Below, in pieces: positions 34,464 to 44,103 of a DNA stretch of 64,000 nt. The stretch spans positions 1 to 64,000 of the forward strand of contig QCTJ01000002.1 in assembly GCA_003211205.1 (NCBI GenBank), read 5' to 3'. The notes under the pieces were generated by a model. The model saw only the letters and a program-made list of their open reading frames with translations, ran no database searches and was not told the DNA's origin. The number at the start of each line of letters is the position of its first letter. Within the stretch, counting starts at the first letter, position 1. Both the position numbers and the translations under genes were made by a program. Origin of the DNA: Synechococcus sp. AG-673-F03. Its GTDB lineage: Bacteria > Cyanobacteriota > Cyanobacteriia > PCC-6307 > Cyanobiaceae.

Positions 34464-35306
34464 GTGCAGATCGCAAGCTGGAATGTCAATTCGATTCGCA
34501 CGCGACTGGATCACGTCCTCCGCTGGTTGGATCAGAGCGGTGTTGATCTGCTGGCCCTTCAGGAGACCAAGGTTCATGATCCGCTCTTTCCGCTCGAGCC
34601 CTTCCGCTCAAGGGGTTACGAGGTCAGCTTCCATGGTCAGAAGTCATACAACGGCGTGGCCCTGATCAGCCGGCAGCCTCTAGAAGATGTGCGCTTGGGG
34701 TTCATTGGAGAACTGGAGGCTGATCCTGAAGCTGAAGAACTGAGCCAACAGAAGAGGGTAATCAGTGCTCTGGTGGATGGGATCCGGGTGGTCAACCTCT
34801 ATGTGCCAAACGGCTCCAGCCTCCAATCCGAGAAATACGACTACAAACTGAAGTGGCTCTCATGCCTTAAGAGATATCTGCGGGCAGCTCAGACCAGGGA
34901 TGAGCCCCTCTGCATGGTGGGTGATTTCAACATCGGACCGGAAGCCAGAGACCTGCATGACCCTGATCGTCTCAGCGGCGGAATCATGGCTTCAGACGCC
35001 GAACGAAACGCCCTTGCTCAAGCGCTTGGGGATGATCTCAAAGACGCCTTCCGGCTGTTCGAATCTGGCAGCGGTCACTGGAGCTGGTGGGATTACCGCA
35101 GCGGTGCATGGAACCGCGATAGCGGCTGGAGAATTGACCACATCTATCTCAGCTCCGACCTGCAGGAGCTTGCCCTGAGCTGCCAGATCGACAAACAGGA
35201 GCGTGACCGCGAGCAACCCAGCGACCATGCACCCGTGGTTGTTGACCTCTCCTGGGAGCTGGAGGAGGAGTGCGAGGACGATCCGGACAGCTTCGGCATG
35301 AATTAA
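34464..35306 (+). CDS. xth: exodeoxyribonuclease III
   Basis: AP endonuclease and 3'-5' exonuclease of base excision repair. 280 residues from GTG 34464. Motifs: MQIASWNVNSIRTRL, LLALQETKV (catalytic Glu), YNGVALISR, MVGDFNIGPEARDLHDP, WRIDHIYLS and the closing SDHAPVVVDL with catalytic His. The acidic C-terminal tail (EEECEDDPDSF) is a small extension. It begins 62 bases from the divergent small exported protein. Confidence 0.96.
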   Translation: MQIASWNVNSIRTRLDHVLRWLDQSGVDLLALQETKVHDPLFPLEPFRSRGYEVSFHGQKSYNGVALISRQPLEDVRLGFIGELEADPEAEELSQQKRVISALVDGIRVVNLYVPNGSSLQSEKYDYKLKWLSCLKRYLRAAQTRDEPLCMVGDFNIGPEARDLHDPDRLSGGIMASDAERNALAQALGDDLKDAFRLFESGSGHWSWWDYRSGAWNRDSGWRIDHIYLSSDLQELALSCQIDKQERDREQPSDHAPVVVDLSWELEEECEDDPDSFGMN

Positions 35307-35642
35307 GCCACAGGCTGTTTCGAAGCAATCTGATCGCAAAAAGGCGATTCCCAGGCGCTGTTGCTTCGGTCTGAAGCAAGGGAGGGCAAGTTCATGCTCG
35401 ATCCGTCACAGTCTTAAACAAGCCGTTCTTGCGCTGATGATGCAATGCCGAATGAGGCTGAAAATCGGCTCAAATCCTGCTCAGACGCTGTTCATACAAG
35501 TGTTGATCAGGAGCTCAAACACGATGCCGAGGCTGGTATCACAAGTTCCGGAATCCGCTCTTCGTACACAGATCAGCCGTTTTGGCACGTTCTTGAGTCA
35601 GGATGTGGCACGGTTTGTATCGGCCCTTTGGCATCCGCCCCC
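35307..35642. other. upstream region of hemL
   Basis: 336 bases between xth and the preferred hemL start. A 7-base perfect stem (TTGCTTC GGTCT GAAGCAA) lies at 35361-35379. The hemL frame stays open upstream for 66 codons from an ATG at 35445, but the encoded residues are unlike the family N-terminus, so I take the stretch as leader or promoter. Confidence 0.45.
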
Positions 35643-36944
35643 GTGACAGCACCAAGCTTGAACACCAGTCGCTCCCAGGAGCTCTTCAGTGCCGCCCAGG
35701 CTCTGATGCCTGGTGGCGTGAGCTCCCCAGTGCGTGCATTCAAATCTGTGGGTGGCCAGCCGATCGTCTTCGATCGGGTCAAGGGCGCTTACGCCTGGGA
35801 CGTTGATGACAACAAATACATCGACTACATCGGCACTTGGGGACCCGCGATCTGCGGTCATGCCCATCCAGAAGTAATCAGTGCGCTGCAGGAAACGATT
35901 GAGAAGGGCACCAGCTTCGGAGCTCCCTGCGCACTGGAAAACACGTTGGCGGAGATGGTGATCGACGCCGTCCCCAGTGTGGAGATGGTTCGCTTCGTGA
36001 ACAGCGGCACCGAAGCCTGCATGGCTGTGCTGCGTCTGATGCGCGCCTTCACAGGTCGCGACAAGGTCATCAAGTTCGAAGGTTGCTACCACGGCCATGC
36101 GGACATGTTCCTGGTGAAGGCCGGTTCCGGTGTGGCCACCCTCGGCCTGCCTGACTCACCTGGCGTCCCCCGCAGCACCACCGCCAATACCCTGACCGCC
36201 CCTTACAACGATCTGGAGGCCGTCAAGCAGTTATTCGCTGAAAACCCTGATGCCATTTCAGGTGTCATCCTTGAACCCATCGTCGGCAATGCAGGGTTTA
36301 TCCAGCCTGAGCCTGGTTTCCTCGAGGGTTTGCGCGAACTCACCAAGGAAAACGGCGCTCTGCTGGTCTTTGACGAGGTCATGACAGGCTTCCGCATCAG
36401 TTATGGCGGAGCCCAGGCCCATTTCGGTGTTACCCCTGATCTCACCACCATGGGCAAGGTGATTGGTGGAGGGCTTCCCGTAGGGGCCTACGGCGGTCGA
36501 CGCGAAATCATGGAGATGGTGGCTCCTGCAGGCCCCATGTACCAGGCCGGCACCCTGAGCGGAAATCCCCTTGCCATGACGGCGGGCATTAAGACACTTG
36601 AGCTTCTGAAACAGCCCGGTAGCTACGAAAAACTCACCGCCACCACTGAAAAACTGGTCGCTGGCATCAAGGAAGCAGCAACCTCTGCAGGCCTTCCGAT
36701 CACGAGTGGGAGCGTGAGCGCCATGTTCGGCTTCTTCCTCTGCGAAGGACCTGTACGCAACTTTGAAGAAGCGAAGGCAACAGACGCTGAACGCTTTGGC
36801 AAACTGCATCGCGCCATGCTTGAGCGTGGTGTTTATCTGGCTCCGTCAGCCTTCGAAGCAGGGTTCACCTCCCTGGCCCATTCGGACGCAGACATCGAAG
36901 CCACGATTCAGGCGTTCCGCGATAGCTTCGCTGCGATCGCCTAA
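35643..36944 (+). CDS. hemL: glutamate-1-semialdehyde 2,1-aminomutase
   Basis: PLP enzyme that forms 5-aminolevulinate in the C5 pathway, start of chlorophyll, haem and bilin synthesis. 433 residues from GTG 35643 ([19 protein letters not shown]), the usual family length. The PLP-binding Lys is in [18 protein letters not shown]; also seen are [36 protein letters not shown] and [11 protein letters not shown]. An ATG 66 codons earlier is in frame but the extension has no family support. The transcript leader is probably long. Confidence 0.96.
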   Translation: MTAPSLNTSRSQELFSAAQALMPGGVSSPVRAFKSVGGQPIVFDRVKGAYAWDVDDNKYIDYIGTWGPAICGHAHPEVISALQETIEKGTSFGAPCALENTLAEMVIDAVPSVEMVRFVNSGTEACMAVLRLMRAFTGRDKVIKFEGCYHGHADMFLVKAGSGVATLGLPDSPGVPRSTTANTLTAPYNDLEAVKQLFAENPDAISGVILEPIVGNAGFIQPEPGFLEGLRELTKENGALLVFDEVMTGFRISYGGAQAHFGVTPDLTTMGKVIGGGLPVGAYGGRREIMEMVAPAGPMYQAGTLSGNPLAMTAGIKTLELLKQPGSYEKLTATTEKLVAGIKEAATSAGLPITSGSVSAMFGFFLCEGPVRNFEEAKATDAERFGKLHRAMLERGVYLAPSAFEAGFTSLAHSDADIEATIQAFRDSFAAIA

Positions 36945-37074
36945 AGCCTGAATCTGAGTCACTGCCGATGCCACATTCCAGCATCGGCATGGGGTACAAG
37001 TTCAAAAAGGCGTTGATCGGGCTGACCCGCGTGGTCGCATCACTGCAGACCCTTGTAAAGATTGTGGTCGCACC

Positions 37075-37374
37075 GTGAGCTTGGACCCTGCCAATAACCC
37101 TTATCCAAGATTTATCTCAGGTGGCTGGCTGAGCCAAGGCATCATTCCTGGCCGACCACTTGACGTGCTTGCTTGGGGACTGGGTCGAACCTGTTTCAGC
37201 CCAACCATCACCCCTTGGCTGAGCGACGGTGGAACGATTGAATTGAATGATTCCTTTGATGTTCCAGAAATCTTGCGAATTCAACCAGTGAAGCAATTGA
37301 TTATTAATCCAGGCGGTGAAGGCAAAGTCCCAGGAATCTGGGCCGGAGGCGTACAGATCAGTTTGAGTCTCTAA
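37075..37374 (+). CDS. hypothetical protein, 99 residues
   Basis: Unrecognised frame from GTG 37075. It reads as a soluble protein with many Gly/Pro turns (FISGGWLSQGIIPGRPLD; TPWLSDGGTIELND; INPGGEGKVPGIWAGG) and no membrane segment. It ends 3 bases from the convergent yajQ. Composition is protein-like but there is no family clue and no good ribosome binding site, so it is tentative. Confidence 0.45.
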   Translation: MSLDPANNPYPRFISGGWLSQGIIPGRPLDVLAWGLGRTCFSPTITPWLSDGGTIELNDSFDVPEILRIQPVKQLIINPGGEGKVPGIWAGGVQISLSL

Positions 37375-37377
37375 AAT

Positions 37378-37872
37378 TCAGCGGTAGTTCTCGAATTGAA
37401 GAGGCACATCCAGCTCATCCTCTTTTGAACGCAACAACTGAATCACCTGCTGGAGATCATCCTTACTTTTGCCTGTCACCCTGAGACTGTCTCCCTGAAT
37501 CGCCACGGTAACTTTCTTGAGCTCGTCACGGACAATCTTGCTCATTTTCTTGGCAAGTTCCTGACTGAGTCCCTTCTTCAATTGAACGGTCTGCTGCACA
37601 CGATTACCACCCACCGACTCCGCCGGCTGGAAATCAAAGATCTTCAAAGAGAGATTTCTTTTTGTCGCCTTGGCTCGCAGAATATCTTCAACAGCTTGAA
37701 GGGTCATGTCACTGGCCGTAGTAATCACAATCGCAGCGTCTTCAAGATCGATCTCTGTACCAGAATCCTTAAGGTCATAACGCTGAGAAACGTCCCTACG
37801 AACTTGATCAAGCGTATTCACCAACTCCTGACGGTCAAAATCAGAGACCACATCAAATGAATACGAAGCCAT
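37378..37872 (-). CDS. yajQ: YajQ-family (DUF520) protein
   Basis: 164 residues, near-complete match to the YajQ/DUF520 pattern: YSFDVVSDFDRQELVNTLDQ (N-terminal), RYDLKDSGTEIDL, KKGLSQELAKKMSKIVRDEL and SLRVTGKSKDDLQQVI. Two ferredoxin-like halves bind nucleotides; a Xanthomonas homologue binds cyclic-di-GMP, and others bind ATP or tRNA. The role in cyanobacteria is not known. It begins at ATG 37872, 226 bases from the divergent MAPEG gene. Confidence 0.93.
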   Translation of the reverse strand: MASYSFDVVSDFDRQELVNTLDQVRRDVSQRYDLKDSGTEIDLEDAAIVITTASDMTLQAVEDILRAKATKRNLSLKIFDFQPAESVGGNRVQQTVQLKKGLSQELAKKMSKIVRDELKKVTVAIQGDSLRVTGKSKDDLQQVIQLLRSKEDELDVPLQFENYR

Positions 37873-38098
37873 TGAACAATCGTTAGTGGTTGAAGGTTAG
37901 CAATGCTCTTGAAGCCAATCTCAACAGGAGATCTGACAACAGACGGATAGCCAGAGAAGCGTCATCTTCAATCAGCAACCCCGTTTCAAACCCCGCTTCA
38001 GGCAGCCAGAAGGACAACGGACGCAGACGACTTGGTGATCCAGTCGGATTAACCGCGTCGATCGAGAGTCGATCACTATCGTTTCAACCGCGATTGCC

Positions 38099-38557
38099 TT
38101 GATTGTGTTCATCACGGACCTTCTCACCCAGACACCCTCGGCGCCCTATGCCTTGTCGCTCGCGTTCTCGGGAGCTGTAGTGATCGCCAGCATCATTCCC
38201 CTGGGTGCTGCCCGTTCACAGGCGGACTTCACCCTGGACGACATGGAAGCTCCGAGGGCCATGTTCGACCGCCTCCCAGACTGGGGGAAACGAGCCAGCT
38301 GGGCCCATCAGAACAGCTTCGAGGCGTTCAGCCTGCATGCTCCAGCAGCGCTTCTAGCCCTGATCGCCGTTCTGCAAATCGGAGAGCTTCAGGGCCTTGC
38401 CATCCCCGCAGCTCTGCTACAGCCCATGCTGCGTCTGATTTATTTGCCGGCCTATGTGGCCAATGTTCCACCCCTGAGAGGACTGTGCTGGGCCGGTGCT
38501 CTGCTTTGCACCGGAATCCTCTACATCGAAGGATTAAAAGCTCTACTAACCGCCTAA
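38099..38557 (+). CDS. MAPEG-family membrane protein
   Basis: 152 residues with four membrane segments of the MAPEG fold (ALSLAFSGAVVIASIIPL; SFEAFSLHAPAALLALIAV; LRLIYLPAYVANVPPLRG; CWAGALLCTGILYIEGL). Key residues seen are WAHQNSFEAF and the second-helix LHAPA. Bacterial members may be glutathione-dependent peroxidases or transferases; this is inferred from family. Start is TTG 38099 or GTG 38105. It overlaps the convergent SPFH gene by 4 bases. Confidence 0.85.
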   Translation: MIVFITDLLTQTPSAPYALSLAFSGAVVIASIIPLGAARSQADFTLDDMEAPRAMFDRLPDWGKRASWAHQNSFEAFSLHAPAALLALIAVLQIGELQGLAIPAALLQPMLRLIYLPAYVANVPPLRGLCWAGALLCTGILYIEGLKALLTA

Positions 38558-39468
38558 TCCTTGCCTTGCTGGAACTGCTTCAGAGCAGCCAGCAGTGAGG
38601 CAGGTGACTGGGGATCCACCATCAGCACGCTGCCGGCAGGCGAGTCAGCCATGCGCTGCCCCATGGCCATCCAGTTTTCAGCCAGCATCAGCCGTACCGC
38701 CTCTTCCGCTTCCGGGCTCTCGGATAGTGCCCTGGCCATGACGCGTGCCGCTTCGGACTTCGCTTCAGCCATCACACCTTGCTGCTTGGCATGGGCTTCG
38801 GCCTCCAGCAGGATCGCCTCCTTCTGGGCACGTGCATCAAGCACGAGAGCCTCCGCACGGCCACGCGCCTCATTCAACTGAGCTTCCTTTTCGCCTTCGG
38901 AACGCAGAATCGCAGCGCGCTTCTCCCGTTCGGCAGTCATCTGAGCCTCCATCGCTTGCTTAACGCCCGGCGAAGGATTGATGTCGCGCATTTCAACGCG
39001 AGTCACTTTCACACCCCATGGATCGGTGGCCTCATCAAGCTCGTTCAGCAGAAGCTCGTTCACCTCACTGCGAGTGGTGAAGGTCTGGTCGAGATCCAGC
39101 TTGCCCATCTCGGCACGAATCTGGGTCAACACCAGATTCACCATCGCTGCCTGCAGATTGTCCACCGCGTAATACGCCTGGGAATGCTCGAGCAACTGCC
39201 AATACACCACCGCATCGACTTCGATGGAGACGTTGTCTCGCGTGATGCAGAGCTGGGGGGGAATGTCCAGAACCCGTTCCTTAAGCGACTCATGACTCAC
39301 CACCCGTTCGACAACGGGAATCACGACGGAGAGCCCTGGCTGCAACTCACGGTCGAACTTGCCAAGCCGCTCGACGAGACGCGAGCGGCCTCCGCTGGTG
39401 ACCTTGACGCTGCCACTACCCAGAAGCGCGATCAGGATCAGTGCAGGCAGGCTCAGCAGCGCTTCCAT
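38554..39468 (-). CDS. SPFH/band 7 protein (stomatin/QmcA type)
   Basis: 304 residues from ATG 39468 (a longer frame to 39534 is less likely). N-terminal membrane anchor (LLSLPALILIALLGSGSV), then the SPFH domain (RSRLVERLGKFDRELQPGLS; RDNVSIEVDAVVYWQ) and a long coiled coil rich in Ala/Glu/Lys (REKRAAILRSEGEKEAQLNE). Such proteins form membrane microdomains and hold proteases. The divergent gene 59 bases away is an NfeD-like protein, the usual partner of SPFH proteins. Confidence 0.93.
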   Translation of the reverse strand: MEALLSLPALILIALLGSGSVKVTSGGRSRLVERLGKFDRELQPGLSVVIPVVERVVSHESLKERVLDIPPQLCITRDNVSIEVDAVVYWQLLEHSQAYYAVDNLQAAMVNLVLTQIRAEMGKLDLDQTFTTRSEVNELLLNELDEATDPWGVKVTRVEMRDINPSPGVKQAMEAQMTAEREKRAAILRSEGEKEAQLNEARGRAEALVLDARAQKEAILLEAEAHAKQQGVMAEAKSEAARVMARALSESPEAEEAVRLMLAENWMAMGQRMADSPAGSVLMVDPQSPASLLAALKQFQQGKD

Positions 39469-39527
39469 GACGGATGGATGTCTACGGCGACGGTAGTCCC
39501 CAAAGTGAGGGGAAGCAGCCAGCAGAC

Positions 39528-39971
39528 ATGCCACCTCTTTGGAGTCCCTTGATCTGGTTGCTGGTGGCGGGCGTTCTGCTGGTCGTGGAGCTGGTGCAGC
39601 CCAGTTTCGATGGCTTGATGTTCGGCGTCTTCGCCGGTCTTGTCGTATCCGTACTGACGGCCTTGCTACCGCTGCAGGTTTGGATTCAGATCATCCTGTT
39701 CAGTCTCATCACAGTGCTGGGAACGCTTTGGCTGAGCAGATGGTCTGCGCAACGCAATCCACGGCCCGGACGGCGGCGGCTGAAAGACAACACAGCCGAG
39801 GTACTGGCCACGATTCAGCCCGGAGGGGAAGGCAGGGTTCGCTGGCATGGTCAGAGCTGGGCAGCCAGCTCGCTGGATGTCGAGACTCCTCTGCAGGCGG
39901 GAGATCGCGTGCTTGTGATCAGCAGGGAGGGAACCAGGCTCCAGGTTCTACCGACCCCGCCTTCGCCTTGA
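39528..39971 (+). CDS. NfeD-like membrane protein
   Basis: 147 residues from ATG 39528. Two to three membrane segments (LIWLLVAGVLLVVELVQPSF; LMFGVFAGLVVSVLTALL; WIQIILFSLITVLGTLWLS) precede a C-terminal OB-fold (DNTAEVLATIQPGGEGRVRWHGQ, ending VISREGTRLQVL). This is the short NfeD1b form. It pairs with the divergent SPFH gene, and the two probably work as a membrane complex (known for the family). Confidence 0.9.
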   Translation: MPPLWSPLIWLLVAGVLLVVELVQPSFDGLMFGVFAGLVVSVLTALLPLQVWIQIILFSLITVLGTLWLSRWSAQRNPRPGRRRLKDNTAEVLATIQPGGEGRVRWHGQSWAASSLDVETPLQAGDRVLVISREGTRLQVLPTPPSP

Positions 39972-39974
39972 ACG

Positions 39975-40487
39975 TCAGTCGAAAAACAGCAGGCTGACCA
40001 CCTTGCCCATGTCTTCGGCATTGTGACAGCTGGCAAGCAGTGTCTCGCTGTCATGGAAAGCCAGGCAAATCAGTTGGTCACAACGACTGATGATGTCCTG
40101 GTTGCAGAGGCTGCTGGCCATCGGCAGAGGCAGATCGTCGTGCTCAGGCTTCTCGATCAGGTGCAGAACCGTCTCCAACTGATCACGGATCTCAGGCCCT
40201 TGGCGACTCAGACTCTGCGGCAGCAACACCGTGAGCTTGGAGGCATCCACAGCCAGGACGCCTCGAATCACGGCTGCATTGACCCCCTGCGCACCTGATG
40301 TCACCAGAGAGTGGCCTTCCTGAGCAAGCGATCGGGCGATCAGCTCGATCAAGTGGATGGCGACCACCGGAACATGACGGCTGCCGAGGATGGCTATCCT
40401 CCGCGCCCCCTTGTCTTGGAGCAAGGCCAATTCCTGGGCAAGGGTGTCGACCCTGTCCATTGCAGGAAGATCAAGGGATCGGCTCAA
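39975..40487 (-). CDS. SLOG/DprA-like Rossmann-fold protein
   Basis: 170 residues. The N-terminus has GARRIAILGSRHVPVVAIHL and the loop LVTSGAQGVNAAVIRGVLA, typical of the nucleotide-binding SLOG superfamily shared with DprA and LOG proteins. The C-terminal half (ICLAFHDSETLLASCHNAEDMG) has no known signature. A DNA-uptake role is not implied by the fold alone; nucleotide binding is likely. The gene lies three bases from the convergent nfeD-like gene and 54 bases from the DRTGG gene. Confidence 0.75.
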   Translation of the reverse strand: MSRSLDLPAMDRVDTLAQELALLQDKGARRIAILGSRHVPVVAIHLIELIARSLAQEGHSLVTSGAQGVNAAVIRGVLAVDASKLTVLLPQSLSRQGPEIRDQLETVLHLIEKPEHDDLPLPMASSLCNQDIISRCDQLICLAFHDSETLLASCHNAEDMGKVVSLLFFD

Positions 40488-40541
40488 TGACTACCTGCGA
40501 GCATTCCTAGACGCTAGCAGCGGTGAACCCTGTCGGGACCA

Positions 40542-41651
40542 TCACTTTGAGCCGATCGCAAGGTGTTCCAGTCCCACGGCACTGAGCAGGTCTGCAAGCC
40601 GGCAATGTTCTTCCACAAGACGGAAGGCATAGGTCGCTTTCACCGCTTCGTGCAGACGCACGTGACCGAACGCCTGCTCGATCACTTCAACGGTCCCGAG
40701 TGTGTCCTGCTCGACCTTCAGCAGAGGGACTTCCAGTTCATCCGCTCGACTGATCAACTGGGGGAGTGGATCTCCAGCACCGGTCAAAATCAGGCATTGC
40801 GTGGATGCCTCCAGGGCCGCCAGCTGGATATCGGTGCGATCTGCTCCGGTCACCACAGCCATGTTGCGGCGGCGGCGGAAGAACTCCATTGCTGAGTTCA
40901 CATTCATGGCCCCGATGCTGAGAGTCTCGACCAACAAGTCGAGCTTCTCTTTGCAGCAGATCACCCGCGCATCGAGCCGACGCACGAGTTCGCCCACCGT
41001 GACGCTGCGCAGCAGAGGCGAGCGTGGCATCACACCGAACACCTTGATGCCAAGCGCCTGGAGAGACGGCACGACATCACGTTCAAGGCTTTCCACATCA
41101 TCAGGAGTGACTGCGTTCAGCACCACCCCGCGGAGTCGATCACCGAGCTGCTGACTGGCGGCCAGCAACGCATCGACGCTGCGACTGTCTTCCCAGAGAT
41201 GCACGAGCACCACCGGTGCGTCTAGATCGCGGGCCAATTGCACCAAACTCAGGCCGTAGAGCAAACCCTCATGGAGATTGCCGGCGGCTTCCAGCAGGGT
41301 GACACTGTTTTCTGTCTGCTCAAGACTGGTCCTGAGTTGCTCAAGCCCTTCTCCGGCAGCCAGGGTTCCCTTCGCAAGCCGTTGCTGTGCAGTCTCGGGA
41401 GACAGGAGGTGCAGAGAGGGGATCAGGTCCTGATGAGGCAGACCGAGGGTCTCTCCCACGAAACGGACATCGTCATCGATCAACGGTGAAGGCAAAACGT
41501 CTTGATCAGACTCCCAGTCCAGACTTGTGGCGAGCGGTTTTCCGAAGAGGACCCGAATCCCGACCGAGCGCAAATGCCTTGCAATCCCGAGCACTAGGGC
41601 GGACTTGCCGCTGAAGGGTTCACAGGATCCGATCAGCAGCTTTGAGCCCAT
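40542..41651 (-). CDS. BioD-like NTPase with DRTGG domain
   Basis: 369 residues. The N-terminal domain has a P-loop-like SCEPFSGKSALVLGIARHL and the dethiobiotin-synthetase-type layout, with LLEAAGNLHEGLLYGLSL and VVLNAVTPDDVES. The C-terminal DRTGG domain (residues ~215-320) includes the TGADRTDIQLAALEAST motif. The pair resembles the N-terminal part of some phosphotransacetylases, without the catalytic domain. Regulation by nucleotides is likely; the target is unknown. A small gene lies 29 bases upstream on the same strand. Confidence 0.88.
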   Translation of the reverse strand: MGSKLLIGSCEPFSGKSALVLGIARHLRSVGIRVLFGKPLATSLDWESDQDVLPSPLIDDDVRFVGETLGLPHQDLIPSLHLLSPETAQQRLAKGTLAAGEGLEQLRTSLEQTENSVTLLEAAGNLHEGLLYGLSLVQLARDLDAPVVLVHLWEDSRSVDALLAASQQLGDRLRGVVLNAVTPDDVESLERDVVPSLQALGIKVFGVMPRSPLLRSVTVGELVRRLDARVICCKEKLDLLVETLSIGAMNVNSAMEFFRRRRNMAVVTGADRTDIQLAALEASTQCLILTGAGDPLPQLISRADELEVPLLKVEQDTLGTVEVIEQAFGHVRLHEAVKATYAFRLVEEHCRLADLLSAVGLEHLAIGSK

Positions 41652-41680
41652 CAGGGAGATCTGAGATTGATTCCCACAAT

Positions 41681-42004
41681 TTAGGGGGAACCATCCTCCC
41701 CAATCTGCTCAAGCAACAACCACTGCCAGAAGCTTTCCGGCAGATCCTGACGGCCAGTTTCCACAACTTGCATCAGCCAATCGAGCAGTTGATGCGCAGG
41801 GCATTCGAACGGATACAGCTGATCAGCCTGTTCCTGAAATCGCAACTCACAGCGGCACGTCTGCAGCGGGGCATTGGCAGGGCTCCAGGTCAGCAGGTAG
41901 CGATGGGGCTGAGCACCACTGCGGATACGCTCGCCATCAAACTGGCTTAGGGGCAGCTGTTCAAGAGCATGCCTGAGGGCCTGCTCGCGACGAAGCCCCC
42001 GCAA
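41681..42004 (-). CDS. conserved hypothetical protein, 107 residues
   Basis: Unrecognised soluble protein. It mixes strands (YLLTWSPANAPLQTCRCELRF) and a C-terminal amphipathic helix (AHQLLDWLMQVVETGRQDLP). It looks real from even composition and tight placement upstream of the DRTGG gene, but no function can be given. Divergent SDR gene starts 73 bases away. Confidence 0.65.
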   Translation of the reverse strand: MRGLRREQALRHALEQLPLSQFDGERIRSGAQPHRYLLTWSPANAPLQTCRCELRFQEQADQLYPFECPAHQLLDWLMQVVETGRQDLPESFWQWLLLEQIGEDGSP

Positions 42005-42077
42005 TACGGAGCGAACAGAGCCAGTTGAGCGTCACCGGACGGACTGGACAACGTCATACCGTCGAGCTGTTCCAAGC

Positions 42078-42866
42078 ATGCACCAGTTCACCGCCATGGC
42101 CCAGCCTGTGCCAAGGACCTCCGATTCAAGCTCGATGGCAGAGACCTGGTCAGGTCGCAGGGTGGGAATCACAGGAGCAGGAGGTGAACTGGGTCGTGCA
42201 CTCACGCGCCGACTCAGACAGAGGGGCGCCTGGGTCGTTGCTCTGAGTCATCGCCCTAAACCACCGGAGCTGAACAGCCTGACCGGACCACAGGAGTGGG
42301 TGTGCTGGAGCTGCGGAAAGGAAGAGGAACTCGATTCCACCCTGAGGGGTCTGGATCTTCTTGTGCTCAACCACGGCATCAACCCCGGAGGCGATCAAAG
42401 CCCCGAGAGCCTGAACAAGGCCCTTGAGATCAATGCCCTCAGCAAATGGAGGCTTCTGCAGCGCTTTGAGCAGTTGGAGAGGAACCTCCAGCAAGACACG
42501 CGTCCACCGGAACTGTGGGTGAACACATCGGAAGCCGAGATCCAACCAGCCCTGAGCCCTGCTTATGAGCTGAGCAAGCGCTTGATCGGCCAACTCGTCA
42601 GCCTGCGCTGGAGTGCACCGCGTCATCATCGGAACAAGCTTCCAACTCTGCGCAAGCTGGTGCTCGGTCCGTTCCGTTCGAGCCTCAATCCGATCGGTGT
42701 GATGTCAGCTGATTTCGTGGCAGGTCAGATTCTTTGGCAAGCCGACTTGGGACTGCCACTGATCATCGTGACCCCCAATCCACTCACCTTGCTGGCGATG
42801 CCTTTGATTGAGCTGGGGCGATTGACCTACAACAGACTGTTATGGGCTAATCACCACGATCCGTGA
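42078..42866 (+). CDS. short-chain dehydrogenase/reductase
   Basis: About 262 residues. The Rossmann glycine motif is [15 protein letters not shown], the NAG-like strand is VLNHGIN and the catalytic Tyr/Lys pair is in YELSKRL. The catalytic Ser is probably in VNTSEAE. The last ~55 residues are hydrophobic ([21 protein letters not shown]). Substrate unknown; the N-terminus could start at 42078, 42096 or 42135. It overlaps the convergent map gene by 20 bases. Confidence 0.85.
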   Translation: MHQFTAMAQPVPRTSDSSSMAETWSGRRVGITGAGGELGRALTRRLRQRGAWVVALSHRPKPPELNSLTGPQEWVCWSCGKEEELDSTLRGLDLLVLNHGINPGGDQSPESLNKALEINALSKWRLLQRFEQLERNLQQDTRPPELWVNTSEAEIQPALSPAYELSKRLIGQLVSLRWSAPRHHRNKLPTLRKLVLGPFRSSLNPIGVMSADFVAGQILWQADLGLPLIIVTPNPLTLLAMPLIELGRLTYNRLLWANHHDP

Positions 42867-43686
42867 GGATCTCGCATCCGTCGGATGTCACGACAATGGT
42901 GTGCTCCCACTGCGCGGACAGGCCGCCATCGCGCGTGACCACAGTCCAGCGGTCCCTGAGCGTGCGACAGGCTTTGCTGCCGGCGTTCAGGATCGGTTCC
43001 ACAGCAAGGGTCATGCCGGGACGCAACTTCACGTTCGGCAGAGCGTCCGTCCGGAAGTTGAAGACGGAAGGTTCTTCGTGAAGATTGCGGCCAACACCAT
43101 GACCCGTGTAGTCCTCCACCACACTGAAACCACCTTCATGGACGCGATCCTCAACGGCTCCAGCGATATCGAGCAGCGTGTTCCCCAAGCGGATCTGAGC
43201 CAATCCGGCCATCAGTGATTCCTGAGCCACCTTGCTGAGGGCTGCCGCCTGATCACTGACCTCACCCACACAGATGGTGACGCAGCTGTCGCCGTGATAG
43301 CCCTCGTAAAAAGCGCCCGTGTCCACTTTGAGCAAATCGCCGGCATGAATCACCTTTCTGTTGTTGGGAATGCCGTGTACCACCTCATCATTGATGCTGG
43401 AACAGATGCTGGCGGGGAACCCGTGGTACCCCTTGAAACTTGGGGTTGCTCCCATTTCCCTGATGCGCCGCTCGGCATGGGCATCCAGATCGGCGGTGGT
43501 TTGACCGGGCTCGACCATCTCCATGATTTCCCGAAGCACAGTCGCCACAATGCGACTGGCCTTGGCCATGATTTTCAGCTCTCTCGCCGACTTGATCTCC
43601 ACTCCACGACGCTGCTGGATGCGGGGGCCTGTGGCAGTCACGCTGCCGGTTTTGGTCGAAGCAAGCAGATCAGCGAACAAGTTCAT
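42847..43686 (-). CDS. map: methionine aminopeptidase
   Basis: 279 residues from ATG 43686, type Ia dinuclear-metal enzyme that removes initiator Met. The five metal ligands are seen in [16 protein letters not shown] (two Asp), [16 protein letters not shown] (His), AVEPILN (Glu) and AQWEHTIVV (Glu). An N-terminal extension of ~30 residues precedes the catalytic core ([15 protein letters not shown]). It is divergent from the PepSY-type gene by 60 bases. Confidence 0.96.
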   Translation of the reverse strand: MNLFADLLASTKTGSVTATGPRIQQRRGVEIKSARELKIMAKASRIVATVLREIMEMVEPGQTTADLDAHAERRIREMGATPSFKGYHGFPASICSSINDEVVHGIPNNRKVIHAGDLLKVDTGAFYEGYHGDSCVTICVGEVSDQAAALSKVAQESLMAGLAQIRLGNTLLDIAGAVEDRVHEGGFSVVEDYTGHGVGRNLHEEPSVFNFRTDALPNVKLRPGMTLAVEPILNAGSKACRTLRDRWTVVTRDGGLSAQWEHTIVVTSDGCEILTDRGD

Positions 43687-43746
43687 CGGTGATTCCTTCG
43701 GGCAGTCCCGACGTCCTGCTGTCACGCTATCAATGGTGACGAGCTA

Positions 43747-44070
43747 ATGCCGGTGGCTCTCTGGATGGCACGACTGCGGCGCTGGCACAGCAGGGTGGCG
43801 CCCTTGGTTCTTCTGCCGTTGATGACCACAGTCATCACAGGTCTGAGCTACCGGGTCGCGCGCGATTGGTTCGGAGTGAGTCGAGACAGCGCCCACTGGC
43901 TGATGAGCCTGCATGAAGGGGAATGGCTGGGACCGCAGCTTGAACCCGTCGTAGTTGTTCTCAATGCACTGGGAGTGCTGTGGATGTTGATCACCGGCGG
44001 AGGAATGATGCTGCAGTCCTGGAGAAACGCTTGGAAGAAACGCTCAGTGGACGGTGGGCCGGCAGGGTAA
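43747..44070 (+). CDS. small PepSY-like membrane protein
   Basis: 107 residues with two membrane segments: VAPLVLLPLMTTVITGLSY and VVVVLNALGVLWMLITGGG. Its N-terminus (RLRRWHSRVAPLVLLPL) and the WLMSLHEGEW loop are typical of short PepSY-associated membrane proteins. No enzymatic residues are present. It lies 33 bases upstream of rplS on the same strand. Confidence 0.72.
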   Translation: MPVALWMARLRRWHSRVAPLVLLPLMTTVITGLSYRVARDWFGVSRDSAHWLMSLHEGEWLGPQLEPVVVVLNALGVLWMLITGGGMMLQSWRNAWKKRSVDGGPAG

Positions 44071-44103
44071 GGTGGTTGTTTGGCGTGATTACCCGGAGCT
44101 GGG

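Noticed and set aside
36964-36988. GCCGATGC...GCATCGGC hairpin after hemL as a terminator
   Set aside because: Good stem but no T-tract, and it lies in a normal spacer, so it was not called.
38779-39552. 257-residue frame antisense to the SPFH gene
   Set aside because: Opposite the SPFH coding region; His/Arg-rich shadow pattern.
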